From NCBI RefSeq assembly GCF_001667735.1, contig NZ_LZJN01000004.1, positions 1 through 64,000 of the forward strand: a stretch of DNA of 64,000 nucleotides. Reading direction: 5' to 3'. This DNA comes from Mycobacterium sp. E183. Lineage in GTDB: Bacteria; Actinomycetota; Actinomycetes; Mycobacteriales; Mycobacteriaceae. Below, piece by piece: positions 37,136-45,586 of the stretch (positions are counted from its first letter, which is position 1; every line of letters begins with the position of its first letter). The translations under genes and the position numbers were made by a program. The notes under the pieces were generated by a model. It was given only the letters and a program-made list of their open reading frames with translations, was not told the origin of the DNA and made no database searches.

Positions 37136-37596
37136 TGCTGCCCGTTGGCGCCACCGCCCCGGATTTCACACTGCGCGACCAGAACCAACAGCGTGTCACC
37201 CTGAGCTCCTACCGCGGCGCCAAGAACGTGCTGCTGGTGTTCTTCCCGCTGGCCTTCACCGGCATCTGCCAGGGCGAGTTGGACCAGCTGCGCGACCACC
37301 TGCCCGACTACGAGAACGACGACAGCGCGACGCTGGCGATCTCGGTGGGTCCGCCGCCCACGCACCGAATCTGGTCGCTGGAAAGCGGCTTCACCTTCCC
37401 GGTGCTGTCGGACTTCTGGCCGCACGGCGAGGTCAGCCAGGCCTACGGCGTGTTCAACGACGAGGCCGGCTACCCCAATCGCGGCACGTTCGTCGTCGAT
37501 AAGGCCGGCATCATCCGGTTCGCGGAGATGAAGCAACCCGGCGAATCGCGCAACCAGGGGCTGTGGACCGAAGCCCTGGCGGCCTTGCGGGGCTGA
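37135..37596 (+). CDS. ahpE: One-cysteine peroxiredoxin AhpE
   Basis: A 153-residue peroxiredoxin, the same length as Rv2238c. The peroxidatic Cys45 is in FTGICQGEL, with the conserved Pro-Thr part of the active site in FPLAFTG and Arg further on. There is no second active-site Cys, as in 1-Cys AhpE, which is re-reduced by mycoredoxin-1/mycothiol. It detoxifies peroxides and peroxynitrite. The ATG at 37135 is used (a TTG one codon upstream also exists); it overlaps the DUF3052 stop. The tRNA-Val gene follows 67 bp later. Confidence 0.94.
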   Translation: MLPVGATAPDFTLRDQNQQRVTLSSYRGAKNVLLVFFPLAFTGICQGELDQLRDHLPDYENDDSATLAISVGPPPTHRIWSLESGFTFPVLSDFWPHGEVSQAYGVFNDEAGYPNRGTFVVDKAGIIRFAEMKQPGESRNQGLWTEALAALRG

Positions 37597-37662
37597 GCGG
37601 GCCTGACGCGAGCTTACAGTTTTGAGTACCGGCCCTTCGGACGTGTAGCCTCCCCGGGGCAC

Positions 37663-37734
37663 GGGCGCGTAGCTCAGTGGTAGAGCTCTGGTTTTACACA
37701 CCAGCGGTCGGCGGTTCGATACCGTCCGCGCCCA
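37663..37734 (+). tRNA. tRNA-Val (anticodon UAC)
   Basis: A 72-nt tRNA: acceptor GGGCGCG/CGCGCCC plus discriminator A, D arm AGCTCAGTGGTAGAGCT, anticodon stem CTGGT/ACCAG with loop TTTACAC (anticodon TAC, reads GUA), and T arm with GGTTCGATACC. CCA is not encoded. It marks the left border of an accessory region up to 44515. No second copy of its 3' end was found, so an integration target is only suspected. Confidence 0.95.
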
Positions 37735-37748
37735 CTCATCCGCTTCGC

Positions 37749-37804
37749 GGGCACAACGCCATCGCGACTTGCAGGCTCGATTTTCGCCGTGGCCGCACGC
37801 TCGG
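37749..37804. repeat. Degenerate palindromic element, second family, copy 2
   Basis: This 56-nt stretch (GGGCACAACGCCATCGCGACTT...TTCGCCGTGGCCGCACGCTCG) is similar base by base to the element at 43292-43341, which has cleaner arms. It starts 15 bp after the tRNA-Val gene. Copies of the same element therefore mark both sides of the accessory island. Confidence 0.6.
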
Positions 37805-37838
37805 GGCCTCATCGCGAGTCCCGGTGCTCACCCCGACG

Positions 37839-37970
37839 CGGTTGCGTGGGTACGAGGGGCGGGTTCGGGACTTCGACGTGGAGTTGGTCGACGGCGTGGG
37901 CCACTGGTTCGCCGAGCAGCGCCCCGACGTCCTGCTCGACCGGCTCCGCGGCTTACTCGCCGGCATCTGA
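37839..37970 (+). pseudogene. Remnant of an alpha/beta-hydrolase C-terminus
   Basis: About 43 codons read RLRGYEGRVRDFDVELVDG, then VGHWFAEQRPDVLLDRLRGLL, a typical end of an epoxide-hydrolase/lipase-like alpha/beta hydrolase, with the catalytic His in VGHW. There is no upstream part: the frame runs directly into the tRNA-Val 3' region and the repeat. It is therefore a truncated gene. The rest of the 390-bp gap (37735-38124) holds only the repeat and the promoter/leader of the next gene (AAAGGAG at 38111). Confidence 0.6.
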
Positions 37971-38124
37971 TCCCCGCTCGCACAGGAGGCCGATTGCACC
38001 CTTGCGCGCATATCTGCAGCTCGCCTGTCTCCGGATGCTAAATACGAGTCCTCTTCGGTCAAGACGTATGGGCCGCTGGTGCCGCACAGTTGATGCACTA
38101 CATCGAAAGCAAAGGAGCCTCGCG

Positions 38125-39621
38125 ATGACCACCACCACCGAGCACGTCGACGTGTTGATCGTCGGGGCCGGAATCTCCGGCATCGGGGCGGCGTACTACC
38201 TGAAGACCAGGCGGCCGGCCAAGACCTTCGCGATCGTGGAGGCGCGCGGTGAGATCGGCGGCACCTGGGATCTGTTCCGCTACCCGGGGATTCGCTCCGA
38301 CTCCGATCTACACACCTTCAGCTACGAGTTCAAGCCGTGGGAGAACGACAAGGCGATCGCCAGCGCCGATGCCATCATGGCCTACCTGCGCGAGACGGTC
38401 GCGGAAAACGACATTGCGCCCGCGATTCGCTTCCACCACAAGGTGATCAGTGCGTCATGGTCGAGCACCGACACCCGGTGGACGGTCGACGTCGAGTGCA
38501 CGGACACCGGTGCGCGGGTGCGCATCACCTGCGGCTGGCTGTTCTGCGCTGGCGGTTACTATCGCTACGACCAAGGTTTCACCCCCGAGTTCGAGGGCCG
38601 CGAACGGTTTTCGGGGCAGATCGTGCATCCGCAACTGTGGCCGGAGGACCTCGACTACAGCGGTAAGCGCGTGGTCGTCATCGGCAGCGGCGCCACCGCA
38701 GTCACGCTGGTTCCGGCGATGGCCGACACGGCGGCCCACGTGACGATGCTGCAACGCTCACCGACCTACGTCCTGCCGGTTCCCGCGAAGGACCGCATCG
38801 CCAATGCGCTGCCCAAGCTGGTGGGGCGTAAGCGGGCGTACGCGATCACCCGGCGCAAGAACATCGCCAAGCAGCGCGCGGTATTCCGGCTGTGCCAACG
38901 CCATCCCGACACCGCACGGCGCATCATCCGCTACCTCAACGCCAGGCAGCTACCGAAGGGATACCCGGTCGACGAGCACTTCCGGCCGGCCTACAACCCG
39001 TGGGACCAACGGCTCTGCGCGGTCCCCGACGGGGATATGTTCGCCGCGATCCGCAACGGCAGCGCCTCGGTGGTCACCGATCGGATCGACACCTTCACGG
39101 AGAAGGGCATCCGGCTCGTGTCCGGGCGGGAGCTCGAGGCCGACATCATCGTGACCGCGACCGGGCTGAACCTGCTGGCATTGGGCGGCATCACCCTGAC
39201 CGTCGACGGTGCACCGGTGAACCTGCCGGAGAAGGTCGCCTTCAAGGGGATGATGCTCGACGGGGTGCCCAACTTCGCCTACTCGTTCGGCTACACCAAC
39301 TCGTCGTGGACGTTGAAGGTCGGCCCGGTGTGCGAGCACCTGTGCCGCCTGCTCGACCACATGGACGCGCACGGGTACGCGGTGTGCTACCCGCACTTCA
39401 GCGGGGAGATGCGCACCATGCCGCTACTGGAAGTGCACGCCGGCTACGTCCAGAGGGCGGTCGAGGAGTTCCCGCGCCAGGGCGACCGCCAGCCGTGGCG
39501 GACGGCGATGGACCACCTCGCCGACGCCAAGATGCTGCGCGAGAGCTCCGTCGCGGATGGCAACTTGACTTTCATCCCGGTGGCGGCGATGCGCACACCT
39601 GATGCGGCGATGAGCGCGTGA
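38125..39621 (+). CDS. Baeyer-Villiger monooxygenase, EthA/MymA-like
   Basis: A 498-residue class B flavin monooxygenase. FAD motif VGAGISGIGAAYYL, then GGTWDLFRYPGIRSDSDLHTF, the BVMO fingerprint FSGQIVHPQLWP (162-173, FxGxxxHxxxWP), NADP motif VVIGSGATAVTLVPAM, and an ATGLN motif. The overall pattern is that of EthA (Rv3854c), which activates ethionamide, and of the Rv3083/MymA enzyme. It would convert ketones to esters or oxidise sulfur. SD AAAGGAG is 7 nt upstream of ATG. It overlaps with the next gene's leader, 35 bp, so is co-transcribed with the WS/DGAT gene. Confidence 0.88.
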   Translation: MTTTTEHVDVLIVGAGISGIGAAYYLKTRRPAKTFAIVEARGEIGGTWDLFRYPGIRSDSDLHTFSYEFKPWENDKAIASADAIMAYLRETVAENDIAPAIRFHHKVISASWSSTDTRWTVDVECTDTGARVRITCGWLFCAGGYYRYDQGFTPEFEGRERFSGQIVHPQLWPEDLDYSGKRVVVIGSGATAVTLVPAMADTAAHVTMLQRSPTYVLPVPAKDRIANALPKLVGRKRAYAITRRKNIAKQRAVFRLCQRHPDTARRIIRYLNARQLPKGYPVDEHFRPAYNPWDQRLCAVPDGDMFAAIRNGSASVVTDRIDTFTEKGIRLVSGRELEADIIVTATGLNLLALGGITLTVDGAPVNLPEKVAFKGMMLDGVPNFAYSFGYTNSSWTLKVGPVCEHLCRLLDHMDAHGYAVCYPHFSGEMRTMPLLEVHAGYVQRAVEEFPRQGDRQPWRTAMDHLADAKMLRESSVADGNLTFIPVAAMRTPDAAMSA

Positions 39622-39656
39622 GCGCGACCATCCATGACGAAAGCCGAAGGAAGACA

Positions 39657-41006
39657 ATGAACCTCATCGCACCAGTCGACGCCTTCTGCCTGCTGGCCGA
39701 GTCTCGCGAGCACCCGATGCACGTCGCCGGCCTGCAGTTGTTCACGCCGCCGCCGGGCGCCGGCCCGGAGTTCGCTCGCGACATCTACGACGCCTTGGTG
39801 GCGGGCGGCCACGTGGCTCCCGCCTTCCGGAAGCGTCCGGCCAAGACGCTCGGTGCGTTCAGCAACGCCCTGTGGAAGTTCGACGAGGAGATCGACCTCG
39901 GCTATCACGTGCGGCGCTCGGCGCTGCCCGCGCCCGGACGGGTCCGCGAGTTACTCGAGTTGACGTCGCGGCTGCACGGAACCCTGCTCGACCGGCACCG
40001 CCCGCTGTGGGAGACACATCTGATCGAGGGGTTGGCGGACGGACGTTTCGCGGTCTATACCAAGATGCATCACGCGGTCGTCGACGGCGTGTCCGCGCTG
40101 CGAATGTTGCAGGGCGCCTTGAGCGCTGACCCGCATGACACCGTGATTCGGGCTCCCTGGGCACCGCCGCCGCGGCAGAAGCGGCCGGCTCGTGGGCGCC
40201 GCGCGATGCTGGCCGACGCCATTGCGACCGCGGCCGGCTTCGCGCCGGCGACGCTGAAGCTGACCCGCGCCGCGCTGCTCGAACAGCAGCTGACCCTGCC
40301 GTTTCGGGCTCCGCGCACCATGCTGAACGTTCCGATCGGCGGTGCCCGGCGGTGCGCCGCCCAGTCCTGGCCGCTGGAACGCATCAAGGACGTGAAGAAC
40401 GTCGCGGGAATGACGGTCAACGACGTCGTTCTGGCCATGTGCGCCGGCGCATTACGCTCCTACCTCACCGATCACGAGGCGCTGCCGGACAAGCCGCTGA
40501 CCGCGATGGTCCCGGTGAATCTGCGCACCGAACGCGACGCGGACGGCGGCAACGTGGTCTCTGCTGTGTTGTGCAACCTGGCGACCGACCGCGACGATCC
40601 GGCCGACCGTCTGCGGACCATCCATGAGTCCATGCGCGACAACAAGCTGGTGCTGTCCGAACTGCCACGCGCCCAGGCGATGGCGTTGGGGATGGGCTTG
40701 CTGGCGCCGGCCGCTTTCGGCGGGATTCCGGGCCTCGGCGCGGCAACGCCGCCGCCGTTCAACATCGTCGTCTCCAACGTACCGGGTGTGCAGAAACCGT
40801 TGTACTGCAACGGGGCCCGCCTCGACGGAAACTACCCGTTGTCGATCGCCGTGGACGGGCAGGCCCTCAACGTCACGGTCGCCACCAGTGCCGACAGCCT
40901 CGACTTCGGTCTCGTCGGATGCCGTCGCGCCGTCCCGCACCTGCAGCGCCTGCTCGGCCACCTGGAAACCTCACTCAAGGACTTGGAGCGGGCGGTCGGA
41001 CTGTGA
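39657..41006 (+). CDS. Wax ester synthase/diacylglycerol acyltransferase (WS/DGAT)
   Basis: A 449-residue acyltransferase of the WES_acyltransf family. The active-site motif MHHAVVDG gives His138-His139 and Asp143 (HHxxxDG). The conserved C-terminal NIVVSNVPG is also present. It esterifies fatty acyl-CoA to an alcohol or diacylglycerol, for wax esters or triglycerides as storage lipid. ATG 39657 has GAAGGA upstream. It follows the EthA-like monooxygenase by 35 bp; joining a Baeyer-Villiger enzyme to a lipid-esterifying enzyme suggests conversion of ketone or sterol-derived compounds into esters, an inference. A second WS/DGAT gene is at 61602. Confidence 0.88.
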   Translation: MNLIAPVDAFCLLAESREHPMHVAGLQLFTPPPGAGPEFARDIYDALVAGGHVAPAFRKRPAKTLGAFSNALWKFDEEIDLGYHVRRSALPAPGRVRELLELTSRLHGTLLDRHRPLWETHLIEGLADGRFAVYTKMHHAVVDGVSALRMLQGALSADPHDTVIRAPWAPPPRQKRPARGRRAMLADAIATAAGFAPATLKLTRAALLEQQLTLPFRAPRTMLNVPIGGARRCAAQSWPLERIKDVKNVAGMTVNDVVLAMCAGALRSYLTDHEALPDKPLTAMVPVNLRTERDADGGNVVSAVLCNLATDRDDPADRLRTIHESMRDNKLVLSELPRAQAMALGMGLLAPAAFGGIPGLGAATPPPFNIVVSNVPGVQKPLYCNGARLDGNYPLSIAVDGQALNVTVATSADSLDFGLVGCRRAVPHLQRLLGHLETSLKDLERAVGL

Positions 41007-41008
41007 GG

Positions 41009-42034
41009 TCAGGAAAAGGCGGGATGTCTGCGGGGTCTGAGGGCGCGCCGGTAGGCCGCCGGCCCGGTGCCGAACCAGCGCTTGCAGGATCGGGTCAGCA
41101 CGCTTTGTTCGGTGTAGCCGAGCTCTCGGGCAAGGTGAGACAGGTCGATGTCGGTGTCGCGCAGGTAGTGCTCGGCGGTTTCGCGCCGCAAGTCGTCGAT
41201 CAGCTCGAAAAACGTTGTGCCTTCGTCGGCTAACCTGCGTTGCAACGTCTTGGGGTGGACGTTGAACTGCGCCGCGATCACCTCGAGCTTCGCGGCGCCG
41301 GTAGGCAACAACTGCCGGGCGATCGTGCGCACCGACTGGCTCATGTCCGGGCCGCGCGGGCCGATCAGCGTGCTGAGGTATTCGACCACAGCCCGGTGAG
41401 CCAGTTCGTCGTGCTGGAGCGAGCCGCTCAAGTCGGCGGTTCGGAGAGTGAACCCCGCGACCGGCTCCGCGAAATACGGCCTGCATCCGAAGTATTCGCG
41501 ATACTGCGCGGCGGGGGTGACCGGCTCATGGGGCACGTGCACCGAAAGCGGGCAGTACGCGGCGCCAAGCAGCAGCCGCAGCACCTCCAGGATCACGCCG
41601 AGCGACAACTCCACGCTTTGGATGACGGGCGGCAGGCGCTCCATGAGGATGTGAAACTCGAAAAAAGAACGTTCGGGACGGTCCGGCACCGGCGCGGCGC
41701 GGACCGACAGGGCGGGGCTGTACGCGGCAAGAAAGGTGCCGAAGATCGCCATCGCGTCACCCACCGTGGCCGCCGTGCGGGCCGCCACCCCCACCGGACC
41801 GAGGATCTCGATGCCCTGCCGCCGGGCCAGGCGGCGGCCGAAATCCGGTGTGGCCGTTTCTTCGGCTGCCGACTCCAAGGCGAAAACCACTCCGCGCAAC
41901 GGCACGAACACCTCGTAATGGCCGATGTCCATGGGCCGTATCCCCGCGCGCGCCAGCAGCCGTCGTGGGTCACCGCCCAGCTCGGTGACCAGTTCGGGAT
42001 AGTTCGACAGCGCCGTGCCGCGCACCACCGACAT
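41009..42034 (-). CDS. AraC-family transcriptional regulator (arabinose-binding-like)
   Basis: A 341-residue regulator. Residues ~1-225 (SVVRGTALSNYPELVTELGG..., LARAGIRPMDI) form the arabinose-binding-like N-terminal domain of the OruR/ArgR-type AraC group, and the C-terminal ~100 residues hold two helix-turn-helices (FNVHPKTLQRRLADEGTTF, then LARELGYTEQSVLTRSCKRWFG). ATG 42034 is used; longer starts include non-homologous sequence. It is convergent with the WS/DGAT (2 bp apart) and divergent from the cupin gene, so it probably controls the cupin/DUF1330 unit, the island, or both. Confidence 0.83.
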   Translation of the reverse strand: MSVVRGTALSNYPELVTELGGDPRRLLARAGIRPMDIGHYEVFVPLRGVVFALESAAEETATPDFGRRLARRQGIEILGPVGVAARTAATVGDAMAIFGTFLAAYSPALSVRAAPVPDRPERSFFEFHILMERLPPVIQSVELSLGVILEVLRLLLGAAYCPLSVHVPHEPVTPAAQYREYFGCRPYFAEPVAGFTLRTADLSGSLQHDELAHRAVVEYLSTLIGPRGPDMSQSVRTIARQLLPTGAAKLEVIAAQFNVHPKTLQRRLADEGTTFFELIDDLRRETAEHYLRDTDIDLSHLARELGYTEQSVLTRSCKRWFGTGPAAYRRALRPRRHPAFS

Positions 42035-42199
42035 GCTCCGGGATGCTAGTAGCGAACGGACCCCGGTGTCGTCAAAAGCCAAAAGGTAGTCTCTGACGGT
42101 CAAGACCGAAGGCATGCCACTTCGGCATCGTGGAGTCGGCGGTACCAACACCGCCCTTCCACCGATGCGGGGGAAGTCACTGCAGCCCAAGGAAAGACC

Positions 42200-42757
42200 A
42201 TGACGCTCGCCGCTGAACCAACATCGGCCAAGACAAGCTCCGGAACGCCGTTGCCGCTGGCGGCCCTGCCGCAGGGCGAACTCCTGACGGTCAACGAGGG
42301 GGACAACCCCCTGCTGCGCGACGCGCTCGCCCCGGGAGTGCACTTCAAGCCGCTTCGCCTCGATTTGGAAGCCGGCTGCTGGGTGGTGCTGGCCGTCTTG
42401 AGTCCCGGAGCCCAGTTGCCGGTGCACTACCACACCGGCACCGCGGAGGCCTACACACTCTCGGGTCGCTGGTACTACCTCGAGTACCCCGATCAGCCGC
42501 AGACCGCCGGTTCGTATCTGTACGAGCCGGCCGGCTCCGTGCACACCTTCGTCTGCCCGGAGTCCAACACCGAGGACACGGTCGTGTTCATCCGCGTCGA
42601 GGGAGCCAACATCAATTTCACCGAGGACGGCCAATTCCACTCCGTCCTCGACGCGGTGATGATCCGCCACCTGACCCCGGTGGTCGCCGAGGCGCAACAA
42701 GCGGGGCCGGTCAATTACATCGGCGGTGGGGCCGCCGGCACGGTTAGCCAGCACTGA
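42200..42757 (+). CDS. Cupin dioxygenase, 2,4'-dihydroxyacetophenone dioxygenase-like
   Basis: A 185-residue cupin. The metal-binding set is His76-x-His78 (VHYHTGTAE), Glu83 and His115 (GSVHTFVCP), matching the iron site of 2,4'-dihydroxyacetophenone dioxygenase, which cleaves an aryl ketone side chain. It is the first gene after the AraC regulator's divergent promoter, and DUF1330 follows 19 bp later. The 165-bp region 42035-42199 should hold the control sites; no clear repeat was assigned. The true substrate may be another hydroxyketone. Confidence 0.7.
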   Translation: MTLAAEPTSAKTSSGTPLPLAALPQGELLTVNEGDNPLLRDALAPGVHFKPLRLDLEAGCWVVLAVLSPGAQLPVHYHTGTAEAYTLSGRWYYLEYPDQPQTAGSYLYEPAGSVHTFVCPESNTEDTVVFIRVEGANINFTEDGQFHSVLDAVMIRHLTPVVAEAQQAGPVNYIGGGAAGTVSQH

Positions 42758-42776
42758 CAACGACAAGGAGATCCAC

Positions 42777-43169
42777 ATGAGCACCTCGATAGAGACCACC
42801 CCCGAGCAGGTGAAAGCGCTCGTCGCGCGGCCGGCCGACGCCCCGGTGGTGATGGTCAATCTGCTGAAGTTCAAGAACCCCGGCGGCCTCGAGCGCTACC
42901 TGCAATACGGGGCGGAGGTCGCGCCGCACCTCGAGCGCGTCGGCGCGAAGGTTCGCTTCGGCGGCACCGCCCCCGCGGTGGTCATCGGCGAGGGTCAAGA
43001 GCCGTGGTGGGACGCGATCCTGCTCGTCGAATACCCGACGCCGGGAGCGTTTTTGGAGATGGTCACCACGGAGGAGTACGCGAAGGTCCACGAGCACCGC
43101 GCCGCCGCGCTCGACCGCGGCGACCTGATCGCCACGTCGACATGGATGTCCGCAGAACAGTTCAGTTGA
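42777..43169 (+). CDS. DUF1330 protein
   Basis: A 130-residue protein of the DUF1330/dimeric alpha-beta-barrel type (PVVMVNLLKFK near residue 24, YLQYGAEVAPHLERVGAKVRFGGTAP, VEYPTPGAFLEMVTTEEYAK; each read in parts). ATG 42777 has AAGGAG 6 nt upstream. Related small barrels act as monooxygenases or lactone/decarboxylase-type enzymes; DUF1330 itself is uncharacterised. It forms a unit with the cupin gene and is followed by the palindromic element at 43292. Confidence 0.75.
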   Translation: MSTSIETTPEQVKALVARPADAPVVMVNLLKFKNPGGLERYLQYGAEVAPHLERVGAKVRFGGTAPAVVIGEGQEPWWDAILLVEYPTPGAFLEMVTTEEYAKVHEHRAAALDRGDLIATSTWMSAEQFS

Positions 43170-43291
43170 CCGCGGTGGCCATGATCGCCGTACGAGTAGC
43201 GACCGCGATACCCGCGGTGCCGGCCCGGCAACCGGCCGGCTTCGCCGGTTCGCGTCCCTGTCGCGCTCTCATCCATTCGCGGCGGTCGTGG

Positions 43292-43341
43292 GCGTAACGC
43301 CACGGCGACTTTCGGCTCCGATCTTCGCCATGGCGTTACGC
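43292..43341. repeat. Palindromic element, second family, copy 1
   Basis: Arms of 17 nt (GCGTAACGCCACGGCGA and complement, one mismatch) at 43292-43308 and 43325-43341 around a 16-nt loop. A degenerate relative is at 37749-37804. The loop length equals that of the 21-16-21 elements but the arm sequence is different. It is the only structure in the 209-bp gap between DUF1330 and the epoxide hydrolase. Confidence 0.7.
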
Positions 43342-43378
43342 TCGCCCCGCACCGTGGCGGTGTGGCAACCTCAGGAGC

Positions 43379-44515
43379 GTGGACGAGCAACCCGTGGAAC
43401 CGTTTCGCATCGATGTCCCTGAGGACGTCCTGGAAGACCTGCGCTCCAGGCTGGCGCGCACCCGATGGCCGGAAGCCGAATGCGTGGACGACTGGAGCCA
43501 GGGCATGCCGCTGGCCTACACCCGCGAGCTGGCCGGCTACTGGGCCGACGAATACGACTGGCGCTCACGCGAAGCCGCGCTCAACCGCTTCGACCAGTTC
43601 ACCACCCAAATCGACGGGCTGGACATCCATTTCATCCACCAGCGATCGCCGCACGACGATGCGTTCCCGCTGCTGATCACCCACGGCTGGCCCGGCTCGA
43701 TCGTCGAATTCCACAAGGTGATCGAGCCGCTGACGAACCCGGCGTCCGGGCGCGCAGAGGACGCCTTCCACGTCATCTGCCCGTCGCTGCCCGGATACGG
43801 GTTCTCCGGAAAGCCGACCCGCACGGGCTGGGGCGTGGAGAAGATCGCCGAGGCGTGGGAGGCGCTGATGCTGCGCCTGGGCTACGACCGCTACGGCGCC
43901 CAGGGCGGCGACTGGGGCGCCGCGGTGACCACGCAGATCGGGCGAAACCGGGGGCACTGCGCGGGAATCCACCTCAACATGCCCATCGGGCGGCCCACCC
44001 CGGAGTCCCTGAAGAACCCGACGGACGAGGAACAGCGGGCGATGGCCGCGATGGCCGAGCACCGCAAGTGGGGCACCGGCTATTCCAAGCAGCAATCCAC
44101 CCGCCCCCAAACGCTGGGCTACGGGCTGGCCGATTCACCGGTGGGGCAACTGGCGTGGATCGTCGAGAAGTTCTGGGCCTGGGCCGATTGCGATGGCCAC
44201 CCGGAAAACGCGTTCACCCGCGACGAGCTCCTCGACAACGTGATGGTCTATTGGGTCACCGACACCGCCGCGTCGTCGGCGCGTCTGTACTGGGAGAGCT
44301 TCAGGGTGTTCGGGCAGCTGGACCGAGTCGAATTGCCCACGGGGGTCGCGGCTTTCCCGCACGAGCTGCTGAAGGCGCCGAGAAGCTGGTGCGAGCCGGT
44401 CTACAACATCACGCATTGGACCACGATGGAGCGCGGCGGACACTTCGCGGCGTTCGAGCAGCCGGAGCTGTTCGTCGACGACGTCCGCGCGTTCTTCGCG
44501 ACGATCCGGGGCTAG
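43379..44515 (+). CDS. Epoxide hydrolase, microsomal (EPHX1)-type
   Basis: A 378-residue alpha/beta hydrolase with an N-terminal epoxide-hydrolase extension (EHN, ~1-95). The oxyanion motif is HGWPG (102-106), the nucleophile is Asp178 in GGDWG, the helical lid includes YWESFRVFG, and the catalytic His is in RGGHFAAFE. It opens epoxides to vicinal diols with water. The GTG start at 43379 has AGGAG only 1-2 nt upstream, which is short; the next in-frame start is later. Its last codons overlap the convergent DUF2236 stop by 4 nt. It belongs to the accessory island rather than to the conserved core. Confidence 0.85.
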   Translation: MDEQPVEPFRIDVPEDVLEDLRSRLARTRWPEAECVDDWSQGMPLAYTRELAGYWADEYDWRSREAALNRFDQFTTQIDGLDIHFIHQRSPHDDAFPLLITHGWPGSIVEFHKVIEPLTNPASGRAEDAFHVICPSLPGYGFSGKPTRTGWGVEKIAEAWEALMLRLGYDRYGAQGGDWGAAVTTQIGRNRGHCAGIHLNMPIGRPTPESLKNPTDEEQRAMAAMAEHRKWGTGYSKQQSTRPQTLGYGLADSPVGQLAWIVEKFWAWADCDGHPENAFTRDELLDNVMVYWVTDTAASSARLYWESFRVFGQLDRVELPTGVAAFPHELLKAPRSWCEPVYNITHWTTMERGGHFAAFEQPELFVDDVRAFFATIRG

Positions 44516-45342
44516 ACGATTCGCCAACCCCGCCGCGCACGAAATCGCATGTCCCACAGGTAGATTTGATACCCGAGGACCCAGACCCCGTGCGGCAGGA
44601 AGAGGTCGGCCAGCCGCAGCGCGGACAGCAGCCACTCGAACCGGCGCTGCCGGCCCCGCGACCAGTCCAACCGCATCAGCGCGCGAAACTCCGGAGCCAG
44701 GAAACCCGTCGTCGCGAACAGGTTGAACGGGCCGGCCAAAACCCGCAACGGCCAGGGCAGGAACGCCAGCGACGCCACGCCGCGCAGATGCTCGCGCACC
44801 GGAGGGTCGATGCGCAGCTCGTCGAGCGAGCGCTTCCAGTACGCGTCGAACGCCGCCCGGTCCGGCGGCCACATGCCCTCGGGCACCTGCAAAGTGGTGC
44901 CCAGCCGGGCGGCGTCGAGGTAGACGGCGTCGGCGGCGGTGTCGTCGAGCGGGCCGTGCAGGAATTCGTGCTGGTCCACGAAATAGCGGTACAGGCACGC
45001 GGCCACCCACAGCTGCAACTTGGGGTCGAAAGCGTTGTAGGGCACCGGGCTTGACGACGTCGAGCGGACCTGCCGGTGCACGGTGTCGACGGCGCCGCGA
45101 ATCAACGCGCGGTCGGACTCGGTCCCGATGGTGGCGGCCGCGAGGTAGGTGCCGGTGGTGCGGGCTCGCTTGAACGGATGCTTGTAGACGTTGCCGCTGT
45201 CCACCGGGCTTTCCAGCACCCCGTACCCGACGCCCGGCAAGGACAACTGCATGATCACGTTCGCGGCCGGGAGCAGCAGTGCCGCCGGGTTCAGGAGGTC
45301 GGCGACCCGGGTCGCGGGCCGCTTCGTCGCGGACGACGCCAT
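44512..45342 (-). CDS. DUF2236/MpaB-Lcp-family oxygenase-like protein (Rv2237-like)
   Basis: A 276-residue protein of the DUF2236 (ER-bound oxygenase MpaB/Lcp) family. The family signature includes [32 protein letters not shown] and [19 protein letters not shown]. Members can be haem proteins acting on isoprenoids. The signature His in these motifs is seen at HEFLHG and elsewhere, but ligand identity was not established. The start at 45342 is used. It is convergent with the epoxide hydrolase and overlaps it by 4 nt. It is likely the ancestral neighbour of cobD. Confidence 0.72.
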   Translation of the reverse strand: MASSATKRPATRVADLLNPAALLLPAANVIMQLSLPGVGYGVLESPVDSGNVYKHPFKRARTTGTYLAAATIGTESDRALIRGAVDTVHRQVRSTSSSPVPYNAFDPKLQLWVAACLYRYFVDQHEFLHGPLDDTAADAVYLDAARLGTTLQVPEGMWPPDRAAFDAYWKRSLDELRIDPPVREHLRGVASLAFLPWPLRVLAGPFNLFATTGFLAPEFRALMRLDWSRGRQRRFEWLLSALRLADLFLPHGVWVLGYQIYLWDMRFRARRGWRIV

Positions 45343-45403
45343 GCCTTCGAGTGAACCACGACCCGGACGTTAGAACCGGCCGAAAACGGGCACGCCTAGC
45401 AAA

Positions 45404-45556
45404 ATGAGCACCCCATTCGGCGTTCCGGCCACGGGCCCGGCGCGCCACCGGGCGACCGCGTCGACGGCCACGTTCGACTCACCCTTGCTGATCTGGTGGG
45501 TGATCGTCGTGCTGATCGCCGCGGTGATCGTCGCGGGCCTTTTCGCCATGGCCTAG
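45404..45556 (+). CDS. Small membrane protein (50 aa)
   Basis: A short frame encodes about 50 residues: a hydrophilic N-terminus (MSTPFGVPATG, PARHRATAS) and one strongly hydrophobic helix near the C-terminus (LLIWWVIVVLIAAVIVAGLF). It lies in a 240-bp gap between the divergent DUF2236 gene and cobD, close to the location of a small unassigned H37Rv gene there. No clear Shine-Dalgarno is seen (AGCAAAATG). The codon pattern is GC-rich in the third position. Function unknown. Confidence 0.55.
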   Translation: MSTPFGVPATGPARHRATASTATFDSPLLIWWVIVVLIAAVIVAGLFAMA

Positions 45557-45586
45557 CGCTCGGCACGCGTGTGAGACGCTGCCAGG

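Noticed and set aside
37663..37734. tRNA-Val as a proven phage or ICE attachment site
   Set aside because: No integrase gene and no direct repeat of the tRNA 3' end was seen up to 44.5 kb; only the accessory content and the gene scar suggest it.
41009..42874. A longer AraC reading frame with about 280 extra N-terminal residues
   Set aside because: The extension is antisense to the cupin gene. The regulator family begins at SVVRGTALSNYPEL.
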